Of a stretch of DNA of 64,000 nt, positions 8,090-16,737 are shown piece by piece. How positions within the stretch are numbered: the stretch's first letter is position 1; each line of letters opens with the position of its first letter. A program made the translations under genes and the position numbers. Source of the stretch: Methylotenera_A sp040079935 (GTDB lineage: Bacteria; Pseudomonadota; Gammaproteobacteria; Burkholderiales; Methylophilaceae). Where the stretch lies: contig JBEBJI010000006.1 of assembly GCA_040079935.1 (NCBI GenBank), forward strand, positions 1 through 64,000, given 5' to 3'. The notes under the pieces are model-generated. The model worked only from the letters and a program-made list of their open reading frames with translations, had not been told where the DNA came from and ran no database searches.

Positions 8090-9325
8090 ATGACTACAAA
8101 ACGCAGAGTTGTGATTACAGGCTTGGGTGTCGTTTCGCCTGTTGGCATCGGCACGCAAAACGCTTGGCAAACCTTGCTTAAAGGCCAGTCAGGCATTACG
8201 CGCATTACTAAATTTGATCCCAGTGCTTTTTCTAGTCAAATCGCAGGCGAAGTTAAAAACTTTAATGTGGAAGACTATCTTCCCGCTAAAGACGCACGTC
8301 GCATGGATACTTTTATTCAATACGGTTTAGTTGCTGGCATTGAAGCGTTTAAAGACTCTGGCATCGAAGTGACTGAGCAAAATGCCGAGCGTATTGGCGT
8401 ATCAATCGGCTCGGGCATAGGTGGCTTAGGTTTAATCGAATCTACCAACGACAATTACGACGAAGGCGGCCCGCGCAAAATTTCGCCATTTTTCATTCCT
8501 GGCACCATTATCAATATGATTTCTGGTAATTTAAGCATTATGTTTGGCTTAAAAGGCCCGAATGTGGCAATTGTCACTGCTTGCACCACAGGCACGCATA
8601 GTATTGGCGATGCCGCACGTATGATTGAATACGGCGATGCGGACGTGATGGTCGCAGGTGGCGCCGAAGCGGCGATTACCGAGCTTTCAGTTGGTGGTTT
8701 CGCCTCAGCACGCGCACTATCAAATCGCAATGATGACCCCGCAACTGCAAGTCGCCCGTGGGATAAAGACCGTGATGGCTTTGTGATAGGCGAGGGCGCA
8801 GGCGTGATGGTGCTAGAAGAATACGAACATGCCAAAGCGCGCGGCGCACGCATTTATGCGGAGTTGGTGGGTTATGGTATGAGCGCGGATGCCTACCACA
8901 TGACCGCGCCGAATATGGACGGCCCTCGCAGGTCAATGGTCAACGCGCTTAAAAACGCAGGCATCAACCCAACTGACGTGCAATTTATGAACGCGCATGG
9001 AACGTCGACTCCATTGGGCGATGCCAACGAAACCAACGCGATTAAAGCGACTTTTGGCGACCACGCGTACAAGCTAGTAGTCAACTCGACAAAATCGATG
9101 ACAGGGCACTTGCTGGGCGGCGCAGGTGGTTTAGAAAGCGTGTTTACCGTGCTGTCGATTTACAATCAAGTTTCACCACCAACCATTAATATCTTCAACC
9201 AAGACCCAGAATGTGATTTGGATTATTGCGCCAACATGGCGCGAGATTTAAAAATCACTTACGCGCTTAAAAACAACTTTGGCTTTGGTGGCACGAACGG
9301 CAGTTTAGTATTTAAGAAGATATAA
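8090..9325 (+). CDS. fabF: 3-oxoacyl-ACP synthase II (KAS II)
   Basis: FabF is the elongating condensing enzyme. The protein has 411 residues and begins MTTKRRVVITGLGVVSPVG. The active-site Cys lies in TACTTGTHSIGDA near residue 164. The two His residues lie in NAHGTSTPLGD and STKSMTGHLLGGAG. The C-terminal NNFGFGGTNGSLVFKK carries the usual glycine motif. A second, diverged copy of the last 25 codons lies about 580 bp downstream (9906-9980). Together the two copies flank a methyltransferase gene. Confidence 0.97.
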   Translation: MTTKRRVVITGLGVVSPVGIGTQNAWQTLLKGQSGITRITKFDPSAFSSQIAGEVKNFNVEDYLPAKDARRMDTFIQYGLVAGIEAFKDSGIEVTEQNAERIGVSIGSGIGGLGLIESTNDNYDEGGPRKISPFFIPGTIINMISGNLSIMFGLKGPNVAIVTACTTGTHSIGDAARMIEYGDADVMVAGGAEAAITELSVGGFASARALSNRNDDPATASRPWDKDRDGFVIGEGAGVMVLEEYEHAKARGARIYAELVGYGMSADAYHMTAPNMDGPRRSMVNALKNAGINPTDVQFMNAHGTSTPLGDANETNAIKATFGDHAYKLVVNSTKSMTGHLLGGAGGLESVFTVLSIYNQVSPPTINIFNQDPECDLDYCANMARDLKITYALKNNFGFGGTNGSLVFKKI

Positions 9326-9354
9326 AGCACTTTTATTAAAGCGCTTTAAAACAG

Positions 9355-9394
9355 ATGCCCTGCAATCCAATATCTATGCGGATCACAGAGGCAT
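9355..9394 (-). repeat. Dispersed palindromic element, intergenic copy after fabF
   Basis: Arms ATGCCCTGCAATCC and GGATCACAGAGGCAT surround the core, which reads CGCATAGATATTGGA on the minus strand. A matching copy sits after the duplicated fabF tail at 10005. Confidence 0.8.
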
Positions 9395-9440
9395 AAAATT
9401 TTCTCTGGGCAAAGTTTCTGTCATTTTAAGGCCATTTAAC

Positions 9441-9896
9441 ATGCTAAAAACCAAAATCCCACCGCCAGTTTATTTGCTCTTAAGCGCGGGCATCATGTGG
9501 CTACTCAATCAACATTTTCCGCTCTATTATTGGCTTAACAACCCGTGGAACAAGCTAGGCTTAGGCATCATCGGCATTGCCTTATTGTGCGATTTTTGGT
9601 CATTATTTCTGTTCTATCGCGCCAAAACCACACCCAACCCCATGAATCCAAGCAAAACCGCGCATTTGGTCACCGGCGGCTTATATCAATATTCGCGTAA
9701 CCCCATGTATTTAGGCTTGCTCATCATGCTTGCAGGTTGGGGCTTATATTTGGGCAGTGTCATCCCATTTTTAATATTGCCAATCTTCGTTTGGATGATG
9801 ACCAAGCAGCAAATTGAGCCAGAAGAAGCGGCTTTAACGCAAAAATTTGGCAACGCTTATCAAGATTATCAGCAACAAGTGCGGCGTTGGATATAG
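9441..9896 (+). CDS. Isoprenylcysteine carboxyl methyltransferase-family membrane protein
   Basis: The protein has 151 residues and about four hydrophobic segments. The C-terminal half carries the ICMT/PEMT signature: LVTGGLYQYSRNPMYLG (the RNPMY S-adenosylmethionine-binding motif) and then PEEAALTQKFGNAYQDY. Bacterial members methylate small or lipid substrates of mostly unknown identity, so no specific reaction is claimed. It is not part of the usual fab-pabC cluster. It is bracketed by the real fabF 3' end plus a palindromic element, and by a diverged second fabF 3' end plus another palindromic element. That arrangement suggests insertion by recombination. Confidence 0.85.
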   Translation: MLKTKIPPPVYLLLSAGIMWLLNQHFPLYYWLNNPWNKLGLGIIGIALLCDFWSLFLFYRAKTTPNPMNPSKTAHLVTGGLYQYSRNPMYLGLLIMLAGWGLYLGSVIPFLILPIFVWMMTKQQIEPEEAALTQKFGNAYQDYQQQVRRWI

Positions 9897-9905
9897 CGAT
9901 TAAAA

Positions 9906-9980
9906 AAAAACACCTACGCGCTTAAAAATAATTTTGGATTTGGCGGCACGAACAGCAGTTTAGTTTTAAGAAGATTTTAA
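9906..9980 (+). pseudogene. Orphan duplicate of the fabF 3' end
   Basis: Twenty-five codons ending in TAA read KNTYALKNNFGFGGTNSSLV then LRRF. They align with the last residues of FabF, with changes mostly at third codon positions. No start codon or upstream fabF sequence is present. It looks like the tail of another fabF allele left by recombination. The palindromic element that follows fabF also follows this copy, so the duplicated unit is about 130 bp. Confidence 0.85.
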
Positions 9981-10004
9981 ACTCGCTTTAAATAAAGCAT
10001 TTTA

Positions 10005-10043
10005 GGTGCTTTGCAAGCTAACATCCATGCGAATTTCAGGCAT
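10005..10043 (-). repeat. Dispersed palindromic element, copy after the duplicated fabF tail
   Basis: On the minus strand the core reads CGCATGGATGTTAGC, with arms related to GTGCTTTGCAAGC. It stands in the same relation to the fabF tail fragment as the 9355 copy does to intact fabF. Confidence 0.75.
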
Positions 10044-10174
10044 GAATAACCAGCTTTAGCTGGTATATTCTGCGGGGATGACCTTTACGGCTACAGGGCA
10101 TGGTTTTTATACGGTGTTTTATTTGGTTTTTCGACTCTTTTTAAAACGCTTGGTCTATGGTTTAATTGCATTTC

Positions 10175-11014
10175 ATGGCGCGCACTCATTCATATCTCAT
10201 CAACGGCAGTTTCGATTACGCCATTTCGCCGTTCGACCGTGGTTTTGCATATGGTGATGGCGTTTTTCGCACGCTGGTGATGCGTGCCGGCGTGCCAGAA
10301 AGTTGGCCGCTACATTATCAAAAATTAGTAGCCGATTGTGCTGCAATTAATATCGTCTGCCCAAGCGCTGAGTTGCTGATGAGTGATATGCAGCAATTAT
10401 TTACGCCAGATGAAGTAGCGGTCGCTAAAATAATCGTAACACGCGGCGAGGGCAATCGTGGCTACACGCCGCCGCCAATCACTGCGCCGATGCGGGTTGT
10501 GACCAAATCAGCCATGCCGGAATATCCTGAAGATCGCTTTATTGACGGCGTCAATTTGATCGTCTGCGAAACACGTTTGGCGCTACAGCCCAAGCTGGCT
10601 GGCATTAAACACTTAAATCGTCTCGAAAACGTGCTGGCGCGCATGGAATGGAATGACCAGAATATTGTGGATGGCATTTTGCTAGACACTAACGAGAACG
10701 TGATTGAATGTACGGCGGCCAATATTCTCGCCCGTTTTGGCGACACGCTGATTACGCCAAGCCTTGCGAAGTGCGGCGTTGCGGGTGTAACTAGGCAACG
10801 CATATTAGAGCTAGCGCATACGCTTTCGCTTAAACCTTCAGTTGAAACGTTTAATTTAGAAAAGTTATTTGCGGCTGATGAGGTTATTATATGCAACAGT
10901 ATTTACGACGCCTGGCAAGTAAAAAGTATTCAAGATAAAACAAGTATCCAAGAAAAAATATTCAAAAAAGATGCCCTAGCAGCCAATATCCGCGCGGCTT
11001 GCAGAGCAGCATAA
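10175..11014 (+). CDS. pabC: Aminodeoxychorismate lyase
   Basis: This class IV PLP enzyme splits 4-amino-4-deoxychorismate into p-aminobenzoate and pyruvate for folate. From the ATG at 10175 it has about 279 residues. Family features are DRGFAYGDGVFRTL near residue 20, the PLP-lysine region AGIKHLNRLENVLAR near 145, and ECTAANIL near 180. It lies directly before mltG, the usual order. The C-terminus DALAANIRAACRAA is encoded entirely by a copy of the dispersed palindromic element, so the element supplies the last residues and sits against the stop codon. An in-frame upstream ATG at 10166 is possible. Confidence 0.93.
   Translation: MARTHSYLINGSFDYAISPFDRGFAYGDGVFRTLVMRAGVPESWPLHYQKLVADCAAINIVCPSAELLMSDMQQLFTPDEVAVAKIIVTRGEGNRGYTPPPITAPMRVVTKSAMPEYPEDRFIDGVNLIVCETRLALQPKLAGIKHLNRLENVLARMEWNDQNIVDGILLDTNENVIECTAANILARFGDTLITPSLAKCGVAGVTRQRILELAHTLSLKPSVETFNLEKLFAADEVIICNSIYDAWQVKSIQDKTSIQEKIFKKDALAANIRAACRAA
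10971..11012 (-). repeat. Dispersed palindromic element forming the 3' end of pabC
   Basis: It contains ATGCCCTAGCAGCC, then AATATCCGCGC, then GGCTTGCAGAGCAGCAT, a complete arm-core-arm copy in reverse orientation. It encodes the last 14 residues of PabC in the frame giving NIRA, just before TAA. Confidence 0.85.
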
Positions 11015-11019
11015 AATAC

Positions 11020-12027
11020 ATGTTAAAACTTATTAAAATCATTTTTTTGATTGGCCTATTGGCTGCCGCTGGCTTAAGCGTATGGCTTTATCACTACGCC
11101 AAAACGCCACTTAATTTAGCGCCGAAAGCGCAAGAAATCACTATCAAACCCAATAGCGGCCTAAAAAGCATCGCCAATCAACTGGTCGATCAAAACGTGA
11201 TTTCTAGCGCGTTGCCGTTTGTGATTTTGACGAAAATCATGCACAAAGAGGCTGAGTTGCAGGCTGGCGATTACACGCTAAATAAAAATGTGTCGCCGTA
11301 TCAATTGCTTCTGTCACTCAATCATGGCAAGGCGACGCAGGGTAGCATCACATTTATTGAAGGCAAGACGTTTAAGCAAATGCGCGCAAAATTGGCGAAA
11401 AATGATAACGTTAAAACCACTATTGCAGGTTTAAGTAATGCAGAAGTGATGGTAGTGGTGGGCAATGGCGAGAAGCACCCAGAAGGCTTGTTTTTTCCTG
11501 ATACGTTTTATTTCGATCGCGGCACAACGGATGTTGTGCTGCTAAAACGCAGCTACGAAATTATGCAAGTTAAATTGGCCGAAGCATGGGCGAATCGCTC
11601 ATCTGGTTTGCTTTACAAGAGTAGTTACGAAGCGCTGATTATGGCAAGTATTGTCGAAAAAGAGACTGGCAAAGCGAGCGAGCGACCAGAAATTGCAGGT
11701 GTTTTTCTCAACCGTTTACGCATTGGTATGCGTTTGCAAACCGACCCGACGGTGATTTATGGCATAGGCGATAAGTACGATGGCAATATTCGCCGCAAAG
11801 ATTTAACCACAGACACGATTTATAATACTTACACTCGCGATGGCCTGCCACCCACACCAATCGCCATGCCTGGCTTGGCTTCTATCGAGGCGGCCTTGCA
11901 CCCTAAAAAAACTAAAGCGCTGTATTTTGTGGGCAAGGGCGATGGTAGTCATGCATTTTCAAATTCATTAGTAGAGCATAACCGGGCTGTGGCAAAATAT
12001 CAGCTTAAAGGAAAAAAGAAAAAATAA
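11020..12027 (+). CDS. mltG: Endolytic murein transglycosylase MltG (YceG-like)
   Basis: MltG cleaves nascent peptidoglycan strands at the inner membrane. From the ATG at 11020 it has 335 residues. A single N-terminal transmembrane segment (residues 5-25) is followed by a LysM-like region, then the catalytic YceG domain. The domain carries the Glu in ASIVEKETGKASERPEIAGV and the segment RLRIGMRLQTDPTVIYG. NTYTRDGLPPTPIAMPG and the C-terminal YFVGKGDGSHAFS are also typical. The stop overlaps the tmk start by one base (TAATG). Confidence 0.95.
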   Translation: MLKLIKIIFLIGLLAAAGLSVWLYHYAKTPLNLAPKAQEITIKPNSGLKSIANQLVDQNVISSALPFVILTKIMHKEAELQAGDYTLNKNVSPYQLLLSLNHGKATQGSITFIEGKTFKQMRAKLAKNDNVKTTIAGLSNAEVMVVVGNGEKHPEGLFFPDTFYFDRGTTDVVLLKRSYEIMQVKLAEAWANRSSGLLYKSSYEALIMASIVEKETGKASERPEIAGVFLNRLRIGMRLQTDPTVIYGIGDKYDGNIRRKDLTTDTIYNTYTRDGLPPTPIAMPGLASIEAALHPKKTKALYFVGKGDGSHAFSNSLVEHNRAVAKYQLKGKKKK

Positions 12028-12650
12028 TGGCAACAACACGCAAAAAACGCGGTAAATTTATCACCTTAGAAGGCATGGATGGCGCAGGTAAAAGCACGCA
12101 CATTCCCAATATTATTGCCGCACTTAAAGCGCGACGTATCGAAGTTGTTTCAACGCGTGAGCCAGGCGGTACAAGGCTTGGAGAGCAATTGCGCGCTTTG
12201 CTATTGCACGATGCGATGCACCCAGAAACTGAAACTTTGCTGATGTTTGCCGCGAGGCGTGAGCATATCGACAGCGTCATTGAGCCTGCGCTTAAACGAG
12301 GCGCTTACGTGCTTTCCGACAGATTTACCGACGCAACGTATGCCTACCAGTGCGGCGCTAAGGGCGTTTCCAGCAACAAAATCAAGCAATTAGAAAAATG
12401 GGTGCAAGGTAAGTTACAGCCTGATTTAACGTTGCTTTTTGATGTGCCAGTGGAAATTAGCATGAAAAGACTGACCACGGCGCGCGAGCCCGATAAATTT
12501 GAGCGTGAAGATGCGAAATTTTTCGAGAAATTGCGCACCGCATATTTAACCCGCGCCAAAGAAAATCCGACACGTTTTCGCGTGATTGATGCGAATCAGA
12601 CACTGGATAAAGTTAAAGTTTTAGTTGAAAAAATTATTTCAACTATTTGA
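12027..12650 (+). CDS. tmk: Thymidylate kinase
   Basis: Tmk phosphorylates dTMP to dTDP. The protein has 207 residues. The P-loop GMDGAGKST is at residues 16-24, then the DR motif in LSDRFTDATYAYQ. The lid segment LTTAREPDKFEREDAKFF carries the Arg residues that mark the Gram-negative type. It is coupled to mltG by a one-base overlap and followed by holB, as is common in betaproteobacteria. Confidence 0.96.
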   Translation: MATTRKKRGKFITLEGMDGAGKSTHIPNIIAALKARRIEVVSTREPGGTRLGEQLRALLLHDAMHPETETLLMFAARREHIDSVIEPALKRGAYVLSDRFTDATYAYQCGAKGVSSNKIKQLEKWVQGKLQPDLTLLFDVPVEISMKRLTTAREPDKFEREDAKFFEKLRTAYLTRAKENPTRFRVIDANQTLDKVKVLVEKIISTI

Positions 12651-12667
12651 AAAATATAAATAAAAAT

Positions 12668-13654
12668 ATGTATTCATGGCAAAAATCACAATGGCAACAC
12701 ATCATGCAACAACGTGCGAATTTGCCGCATGCTTTGTTGCTGTGTGGTCGCGCGGGTATTGGCAAACACGCATTTGCGCTGGAACTAGCACAGACTTTGT
12801 TGTGCAGCGCGCAAACTGAGCAAGCATGCGACGTTTGCCCAAGTTGCGTGTGGTTTAAAGAGGGCGGACACCCAGATTTTCGCTTGATTTCGCCAGAAGA
12901 AGCGGATGAATCTGAAGATGCAACAAAAAAGAAAGCCTCGAAAAAAAGCCAAATCTCAGTCGCACAAATACGCCAACTCATTGATTATTTAAGTCTTTCC
13001 AGTCATCAAGTCAACTCGCATCGCGTTATTTTAATTTCACCTGCAGAAACGCTAAATCTCGCATCTGCCAATGCGCTACTTAAAATGTTGGAGGAACCAC
13101 CTGCCAACACCTTATTTTTATTGGTGACTAGCCAGCCACAACGTTTATTGCCCACCATTCTAAGCCGCTGCCAAGCAATAGACATGCCGCTTCCAAGTAA
13201 AACGGATGCACTTAACTGGCTTACCTCTCAAGGCATTAAAGATGCTGAAAGCGGGCTGGATTACGCTGGAGGCTCACCTTTATTGGCTTTACAGGGTACT
13301 GAGGAAGGAGAAGTCAACGCGAATCTCGTTAAAAACTTAGCTTTAGGTGCAAAACTCGATGCTTTCGCTTGTGCGCCTTTATTCTTAAGTATTGGCATGG
13401 AGCGTGCGCTGGAAACTTTGCAAAAATGGATATTTGATCTTGCGGGTTATAAACTCGCACAAACTTTGCGCTATCACCCACAACAAGGCGGCGCTTTGCA
13501 AGCTTTGTGTAAAAGCGTAAACTTAAACTTGTTGTTAAGTTTTCAAAGTAAGCTGCTGAACGCAAAAAAAACGGCCAATCACCCGTTAAATAATGAATTG
13601 CAGCTGGAAAATATATTGCTACAATATACGCAATTATTTAAGCCTAAAACATAA
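12668..13654 (+). CDS. holB: DNA polymerase III delta' subunit
   Basis: HolB is the clamp-loader delta' subunit. From the ATG at 12668 (MYSWQKSQW) it has 328 residues. GRAGIGKHAFALELAQ is the vestigial P-loop. A zinc module follows with Cys residues in CSAQTEQACDVCPSC. VNSHRVILISPAETLN and NALLKMLEEPPANTLFLL form the Walker B and sensor region, and ILSRCQ follows. The ATG was chosen over a TTG at 12647 that overlaps tmk, because family members start close to YxW. The next gene is pilZ, the usual neighbour. Confidence 0.95.
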   Translation: MYSWQKSQWQHIMQQRANLPHALLLCGRAGIGKHAFALELAQTLLCSAQTEQACDVCPSCVWFKEGGHPDFRLISPEEADESEDATKKKASKKSQISVAQIRQLIDYLSLSSHQVNSHRVILISPAETLNLASANALLKMLEEPPANTLFLLVTSQPQRLLPTILSRCQAIDMPLPSKTDALNWLTSQGIKDAESGLDYAGGSPLLALQGTEEGEVNANLVKNLALGAKLDAFACAPLFLSIGMERALETLQKWIFDLAGYKLAQTLRYHPQQGGALQALCKSVNLNLLLSFQSKLLNAKKTANHPLNNELQLENILLQYTQLFKPKT

Positions 13655-13676
13655 AGAAAAGAGCTTGCAATTGAAC

Positions 13677-14048
13677 ATGGATGTAACTACAGACCAACTT
13701 AAAGAAGCGATTAACAAGCCAGGTGTGCTGTCTCTTGCAATTAAAGAGAAATCGGCCTTGTACGCAGCTTATATGCCCTATGTTAAAGGCGGCGGCTTGT
13801 TTATTCCTACCAATAAAAACTTTAAAATTGGTGAAGAAGTGTTTATGTTGCTGAGTTTGGTCGACGATCCAATGAAGCTCAAAGTGGTAGGAAAAGTTAT
13901 TTGGATTACGCCCGTGGCGCAAGCGAGTCGTCCGCAAGGCATTGGCGTGCAATTTAGCGAAAAAGATGGTGGTGTTGAAGTAAAAAATAAGATTGAAGCC
14001 ATTTTGGGTGGCGCGCTTAAGGCCAATCGCCCAACACATACCATGTAA
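13677..14048 (+). CDS. pilZ: PilZ-domain protein of type IV pilus biogenesis
   Basis: The protein has about 123 residues. Its core GGGLFIPTNKNFKIGEEVFMLLSL and VVGKVIWITPVAQASRPQGIGVQFSE matches the short PilZ proteins that sit between holB and tatD in beta- and gammaproteobacteria. These short forms lack the RxxxR c-di-GMP motif, and none is seen here. They act in pilus assembly through PilB/FimX-type partners rather than as c-di-GMP sensors. A TTG at 13671 is an alternative start. A pilT/pilU-type gene begins at the far end of the window, consistent with type IV pili. Confidence 0.9.
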   Translation: MDVTTDQLKEAINKPGVLSLAIKEKSALYAAYMPYVKGGGLFIPTNKNFKIGEEVFMLLSLVDDPMKLKVVGKVIWITPVAQASRPQGIGVQFSEKDGGVEVKNKIEAILGGALKANRPTHTM

Positions 14049-14049
14049 A

Positions 14050-14826
14050 ATGTTAGTCGATTCGCATTGTCACCTCAATTTCCCTGAGTTCACTGAAAAT
14101 ATCCACGCTGTTAGACAGCTGATGCTTGAATCGCAAGTTGGTCATGCGCTGTGCGTATCCGTTACCTTGGATAAATTTCCCGAAGTATTAAAACTCGCAG
14201 AAAGTTATGACAACCTTTATGCGTCAGTTGGTGTACATCCAGACTACGAGGATATAGAAGAGCCCAGTGTGGAAGCGCTTGTCAGCCTTGCGCAACACCC
14301 AAAAGTGGTCGCGATTGGTGAAACTGGTTTAGATTATTTTCGTCTGACTGGCGATTTGGAATGGCAGCGTGAGCGCTTTCGCACGCATATTCGGGCAGCG
14401 ATTTTGGCTGGAAAACCTTTGATTATTCATACGCGCAGCGCGGCTGAAGATACGCTAAAAATCATGCGGGAAGAGGGCGCAGAGAAAGTGGGCGGCGTCA
14501 TGCATTGTTTCACCGAAAACCTAGAAGTGGCGTTGGCGGCCATTGCCATGGGGTTTTATATCTCGTTTTCTGGCATTGTGACCTTTAAAAATGCCACACA
14601 AATTAAAGAAGTCGCGCAGGCGATTCCGCTAGATAAAATATTAGTAGAAACCGATTCGCCTTATTTGGCGCCAGTGCCATTTCGTGGCAAAACCAATCAG
14701 CCAGCGTATGTGAAGTACGTCGCGCAAGAAGTCGCAAACTTGCGCGGCATCAGCCTAGATACCGTGATGCAAGCAACGACGCAGAATTTTTTTACGCTGT
14801 TTAAACACGCTAATGTGGTGAATTAA
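14050..14826 (+). CDS. tatD: TatD-family metal-dependent hydrolase / DNase
   Basis: The protein has 258 residues. MLVDSHCHLNF carries the metal-binding HxH at residues 6-8. IGETGLDYFR gives the Glu near residue 97. Further on are IIHTRSAAEDTL, VMHCFTENLE and the C-terminal ETDSPYLAPVPFRGKTNQP, all in the expected order. It follows pilZ and starts two bases after its stop. The segment ENIHAVR near residue 19 resembles the peptide of the dispersed element, but the DNA match outside the core is weak, so it is not called as a copy. Confidence 0.95.
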   Translation: MLVDSHCHLNFPEFTENIHAVRQLMLESQVGHALCVSVTLDKFPEVLKLAESYDNLYASVGVHPDYEDIEEPSVEALVSLAQHPKVVAIGETGLDYFRLTGDLEWQRERFRTHIRAAILAGKPLIIHTRSAAEDTLKIMREEGAEKVGGVMHCFTENLEVALAAIAMGFYISFSGIVTFKNATQIKEVAQAIPLDKILVETDSPYLAPVPFRGKTNQPAYVKYVAQEVANLRGISLDTVMQATTQNFFTLFKHANVVN

Positions 14827-14827
14827 T

Positions 14828-15592
14828 ATGCTACTCACAATGCTAGGCGTGGGCTCTAGCGCAGGCACGCCAATGGTTGGTTGCAGCTGTGCCACTTGCA
14901 CTTCGAATAATCCGCGTAACAAGCGTACACGCTGTTCCAGCCTGATTACTTTAGATTCTGGCGAGAATATCCTCATTGATAGTGGACCCGATTTGCGTGA
15001 TCAGTCTCTGCGTGAAGAAATTAAGCGCATAGATGCGGTGCTTTACACACATACGCATGCAGACCATTTGCACGGTATAGATGATCTGCGCGCATTTTGT
15101 CAGCTTAATCGTAAGCAAATTCCTTTGTACGCCAAAGAAAACGCAGTAGAACACATTAAGCAGAAATTTGGTTATGTGTTACGCGACCCAAGTGATTATT
15201 GGGATTTGCCCGTACTGCGTATAGAGGCTATTCATGAGCCGTTCGAGCTTTTTGGTGTAAAGATTACCCCAATTCCAGTTATGCATGGCAGAAGTCATAT
15301 TTTGGGCTATCGAATTGGTAATTTAGCCTACATGACGGATGTTTCTGAGATTCCTGAGTCTTCATTCACGCTTTTAGAAAATTTAGACGTGGTACTTTTG
15401 GATTGTTTGCGTGAAACTTCGCACCCAACACACATTAATATTGAACAAAGCTTAGCTTACATAGGTCGTATCAAAGCCAAACAAAGTTATATGATTCACA
15501 TGACACATGAATTAGAATACGCATCTTTAAGTAATAAGTTACCAAAAAACGTTTTTGTTGGCTTTGATGGCTTAAAATTACACATTAGTTGA
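14828..15592 (+). CDS. Metallo-beta-lactamase-fold phosphodiesterase (PhnP-like)
   Basis: The protein has 254 residues. It starts LTMLGVGSSAGTPMVGCSCATC and has the Cys pattern CxCxxC...NxRxRCSS typical of PhnP and its relatives. The metal motif THTHADHLHGIDDLR lies near residue 75, followed by HGRSHILGYRIG, YMTDVSEIP and MTHELEY. PhnP itself hydrolyses phosphoribosyl cyclic phosphate in phosphonate use. No phn genes are in the window, so the substrate is open. It starts two bases after tatD and is probably co-transcribed. Confidence 0.88.
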   Translation: MLLTMLGVGSSAGTPMVGCSCATCTSNNPRNKRTRCSSLITLDSGENILIDSGPDLRDQSLREEIKRIDAVLYTHTHADHLHGIDDLRAFCQLNRKQIPLYAKENAVEHIKQKFGYVLRDPSDYWDLPVLRIEAIHEPFELFGVKITPIPVMHGRSHILGYRIGNLAYMTDVSEIPESSFTLLENLDVVLLDCLRETSHPTHINIEQSLAYIGRIKAKQSYMIHMTHELEYASLSNKLPKNVFVGFDGLKLHIS

Positions 15593-15680
15593 TGTTCTGG
15601 TATTGCTTAGGTCAACAAAACGCGCCACAGGCCGTTAAATAAGCTAATTTAGAATTTAATAGGTTCAGAGGAAATTAAAA

Positions 15681-16052
15681 GTGATGACGAGTACATTTAA
15701 TAAAGTTTTAGTCAGCAGTCTTGCTATTAGCTTGTTTACTGCCTTTAGCGCTTTTGCAGCAGGTAAAACTTATACTGAAGACGAGTTTTTAAACAACTTT
15801 AGCGGTAAGACTAAAAAAGTGTTTACTGCCAAATTAGGTGCACCAGTTAAAAAGGAACTATCGGTTAAACCGACAAATGCGGGCGAGGTGACTGGCAAAA
15901 ATCTAGATGATAAAAAATCTAAACCAGTCAAAGTTGAGATGTGGTACTACAAAAACATTGTGAGATACGATCCCAAGCGTACTTACAAAGAAACGGAAAT
16001 TACTTTTGTGAATGATCGTGCAATGAATATCGCATTTTTCAATAACAGATAG
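15681..16052 (+). CDS. Hypothetical exported protein
   Basis: I do not recognise a family. The product has 123 residues with a clear Sec signal peptide (basic start, hydrophobic core, FSAFAAG cleavage region near residue 26). The mature part is small, basic and lacks Cys. It has a TEDEFLNNFSGKTKKVFTAKLG-type start and a C-terminal YKETEITFVNDRAMNIAFF beta-rich region. The latter resembles periplasmic SmpA/BamE-like folds only in general shape. A strong bidirectional terminator follows. Confidence 0.7.
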   Translation: MMTSTFNKVLVSSLAISLFTAFSAFAAGKTYTEDEFLNNFSGKTKKVFTAKLGAPVKKELSVKPTNAGEVTGKNLDDKKSKPVKVEMWYYKNIVRYDPKRTYKETEITFVNDRAMNIAFFNNR

Positions 16053-16074
16053 ATAATAAGTAAGTGCTTGATAC

Positions 16075-16103
16075 AAAAGGCCGAGATTAAATCTCGGCCT
16101 TTT
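16075..16103. terminator. Bidirectional intrinsic terminator
   Basis: AAAAGGCCGAGAT and ATCTCGGCCTTTT form a perfect 13-base inverted repeat with a 3-nt loop, with an A-tract on one side and a T-tract on the other. It lies between convergent genes and can serve both. Confidence 0.9.
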
Positions 16104-16160
16104 ACTTACCTTAATTACTTCGCATAATGTATATTATGTTAAATAATATATTCACTTAGT

Positions 16161-16670
16161 TTATTTGATTCTGCTGCGTATCCAATAATCAACACTCGCC
16201 TTTCCCGCGCCGCTAAATAATAACGGCAGAAACATCGCAATATATAACAATGGCAACTTATAGTTACCAAAACCATCTTCGTTTTCATCGATGATGCGAT
16301 AGCCATTAAATAGCTCAGTTAGCGAGCTCCAATGCTCAGGCCAGTGAACCGCTGCAATTGCCACCACAGTAAGAATGATAAGAGATAGAGAGAAAAAACG
16401 CGTAGCCACACCAAGGGCTAATGCAAATGCACCTAGGATTTCGAAAAAAGTCGCTAAGCCCCAACTAAAATCTGGAGGTAGCAAACTAAATGGAAATGGA
16501 AAACTAATATCAGTAAACCAATTGCTGCCGTGCAACTTTTCAAAACCAGCTTCACCGAACTCCCAAGCTAATACTAGCCTGAGTGTAAGTTGTGGTAGCC
16601 ATGCCCCGATTGCATTTAACTTGGTACGAATAAGATCATAAAAAGCAGATAATTGATGAACAGAAAACAT
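16161..16670 (-). CDS. DoxX-family membrane protein
   Basis: The protein has 169 residues and four hydrophobic helices. The DoxX motif is visible: RLVLAWEFGEAGFEKLHGSNWF near residue 31, then the helix WGLATFFEILGAFALALGVATRF. DoxX proteins are quinone-linked or redox-stress membrane proteins. This one lies directly downstream of the methionine-sulfoxide repair pair msrPQ on the same strand, with a gap of about 65 bp, so a role in periplasmic redox balance is plausible but unproved. Confidence 0.85.
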   Translation of the reverse strand: MFSVHQLSAFYDLIRTKLNAIGAWLPQLTLRLVLAWEFGEAGFEKLHGSNWFTDISFPFPFSLLPPDFSWGLATFFEILGAFALALGVATRFFSLSLIILTVVAIAAVHWPEHWSSLTELFNGYRIIDENEDGFGNYKLPLLYIAMFLPLLFSGAGKASVDYWIRSRIK

Positions 16671-16737
16671 GACTTCCCCTATTGAATAATTGTTGTATTT
16701 GTTAGTCGTGGCTAGTCTGAAGTCCTTACATTGGTTT

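Noticed and set aside
14080..14128. ENIHAVRQ in tatD as a palindromic element copy
   Set aside because: The peptide matches the element's frame, but the DNA outside AATATCCACGC is weak. It could be a decayed copy, and I would need alignments to decide.
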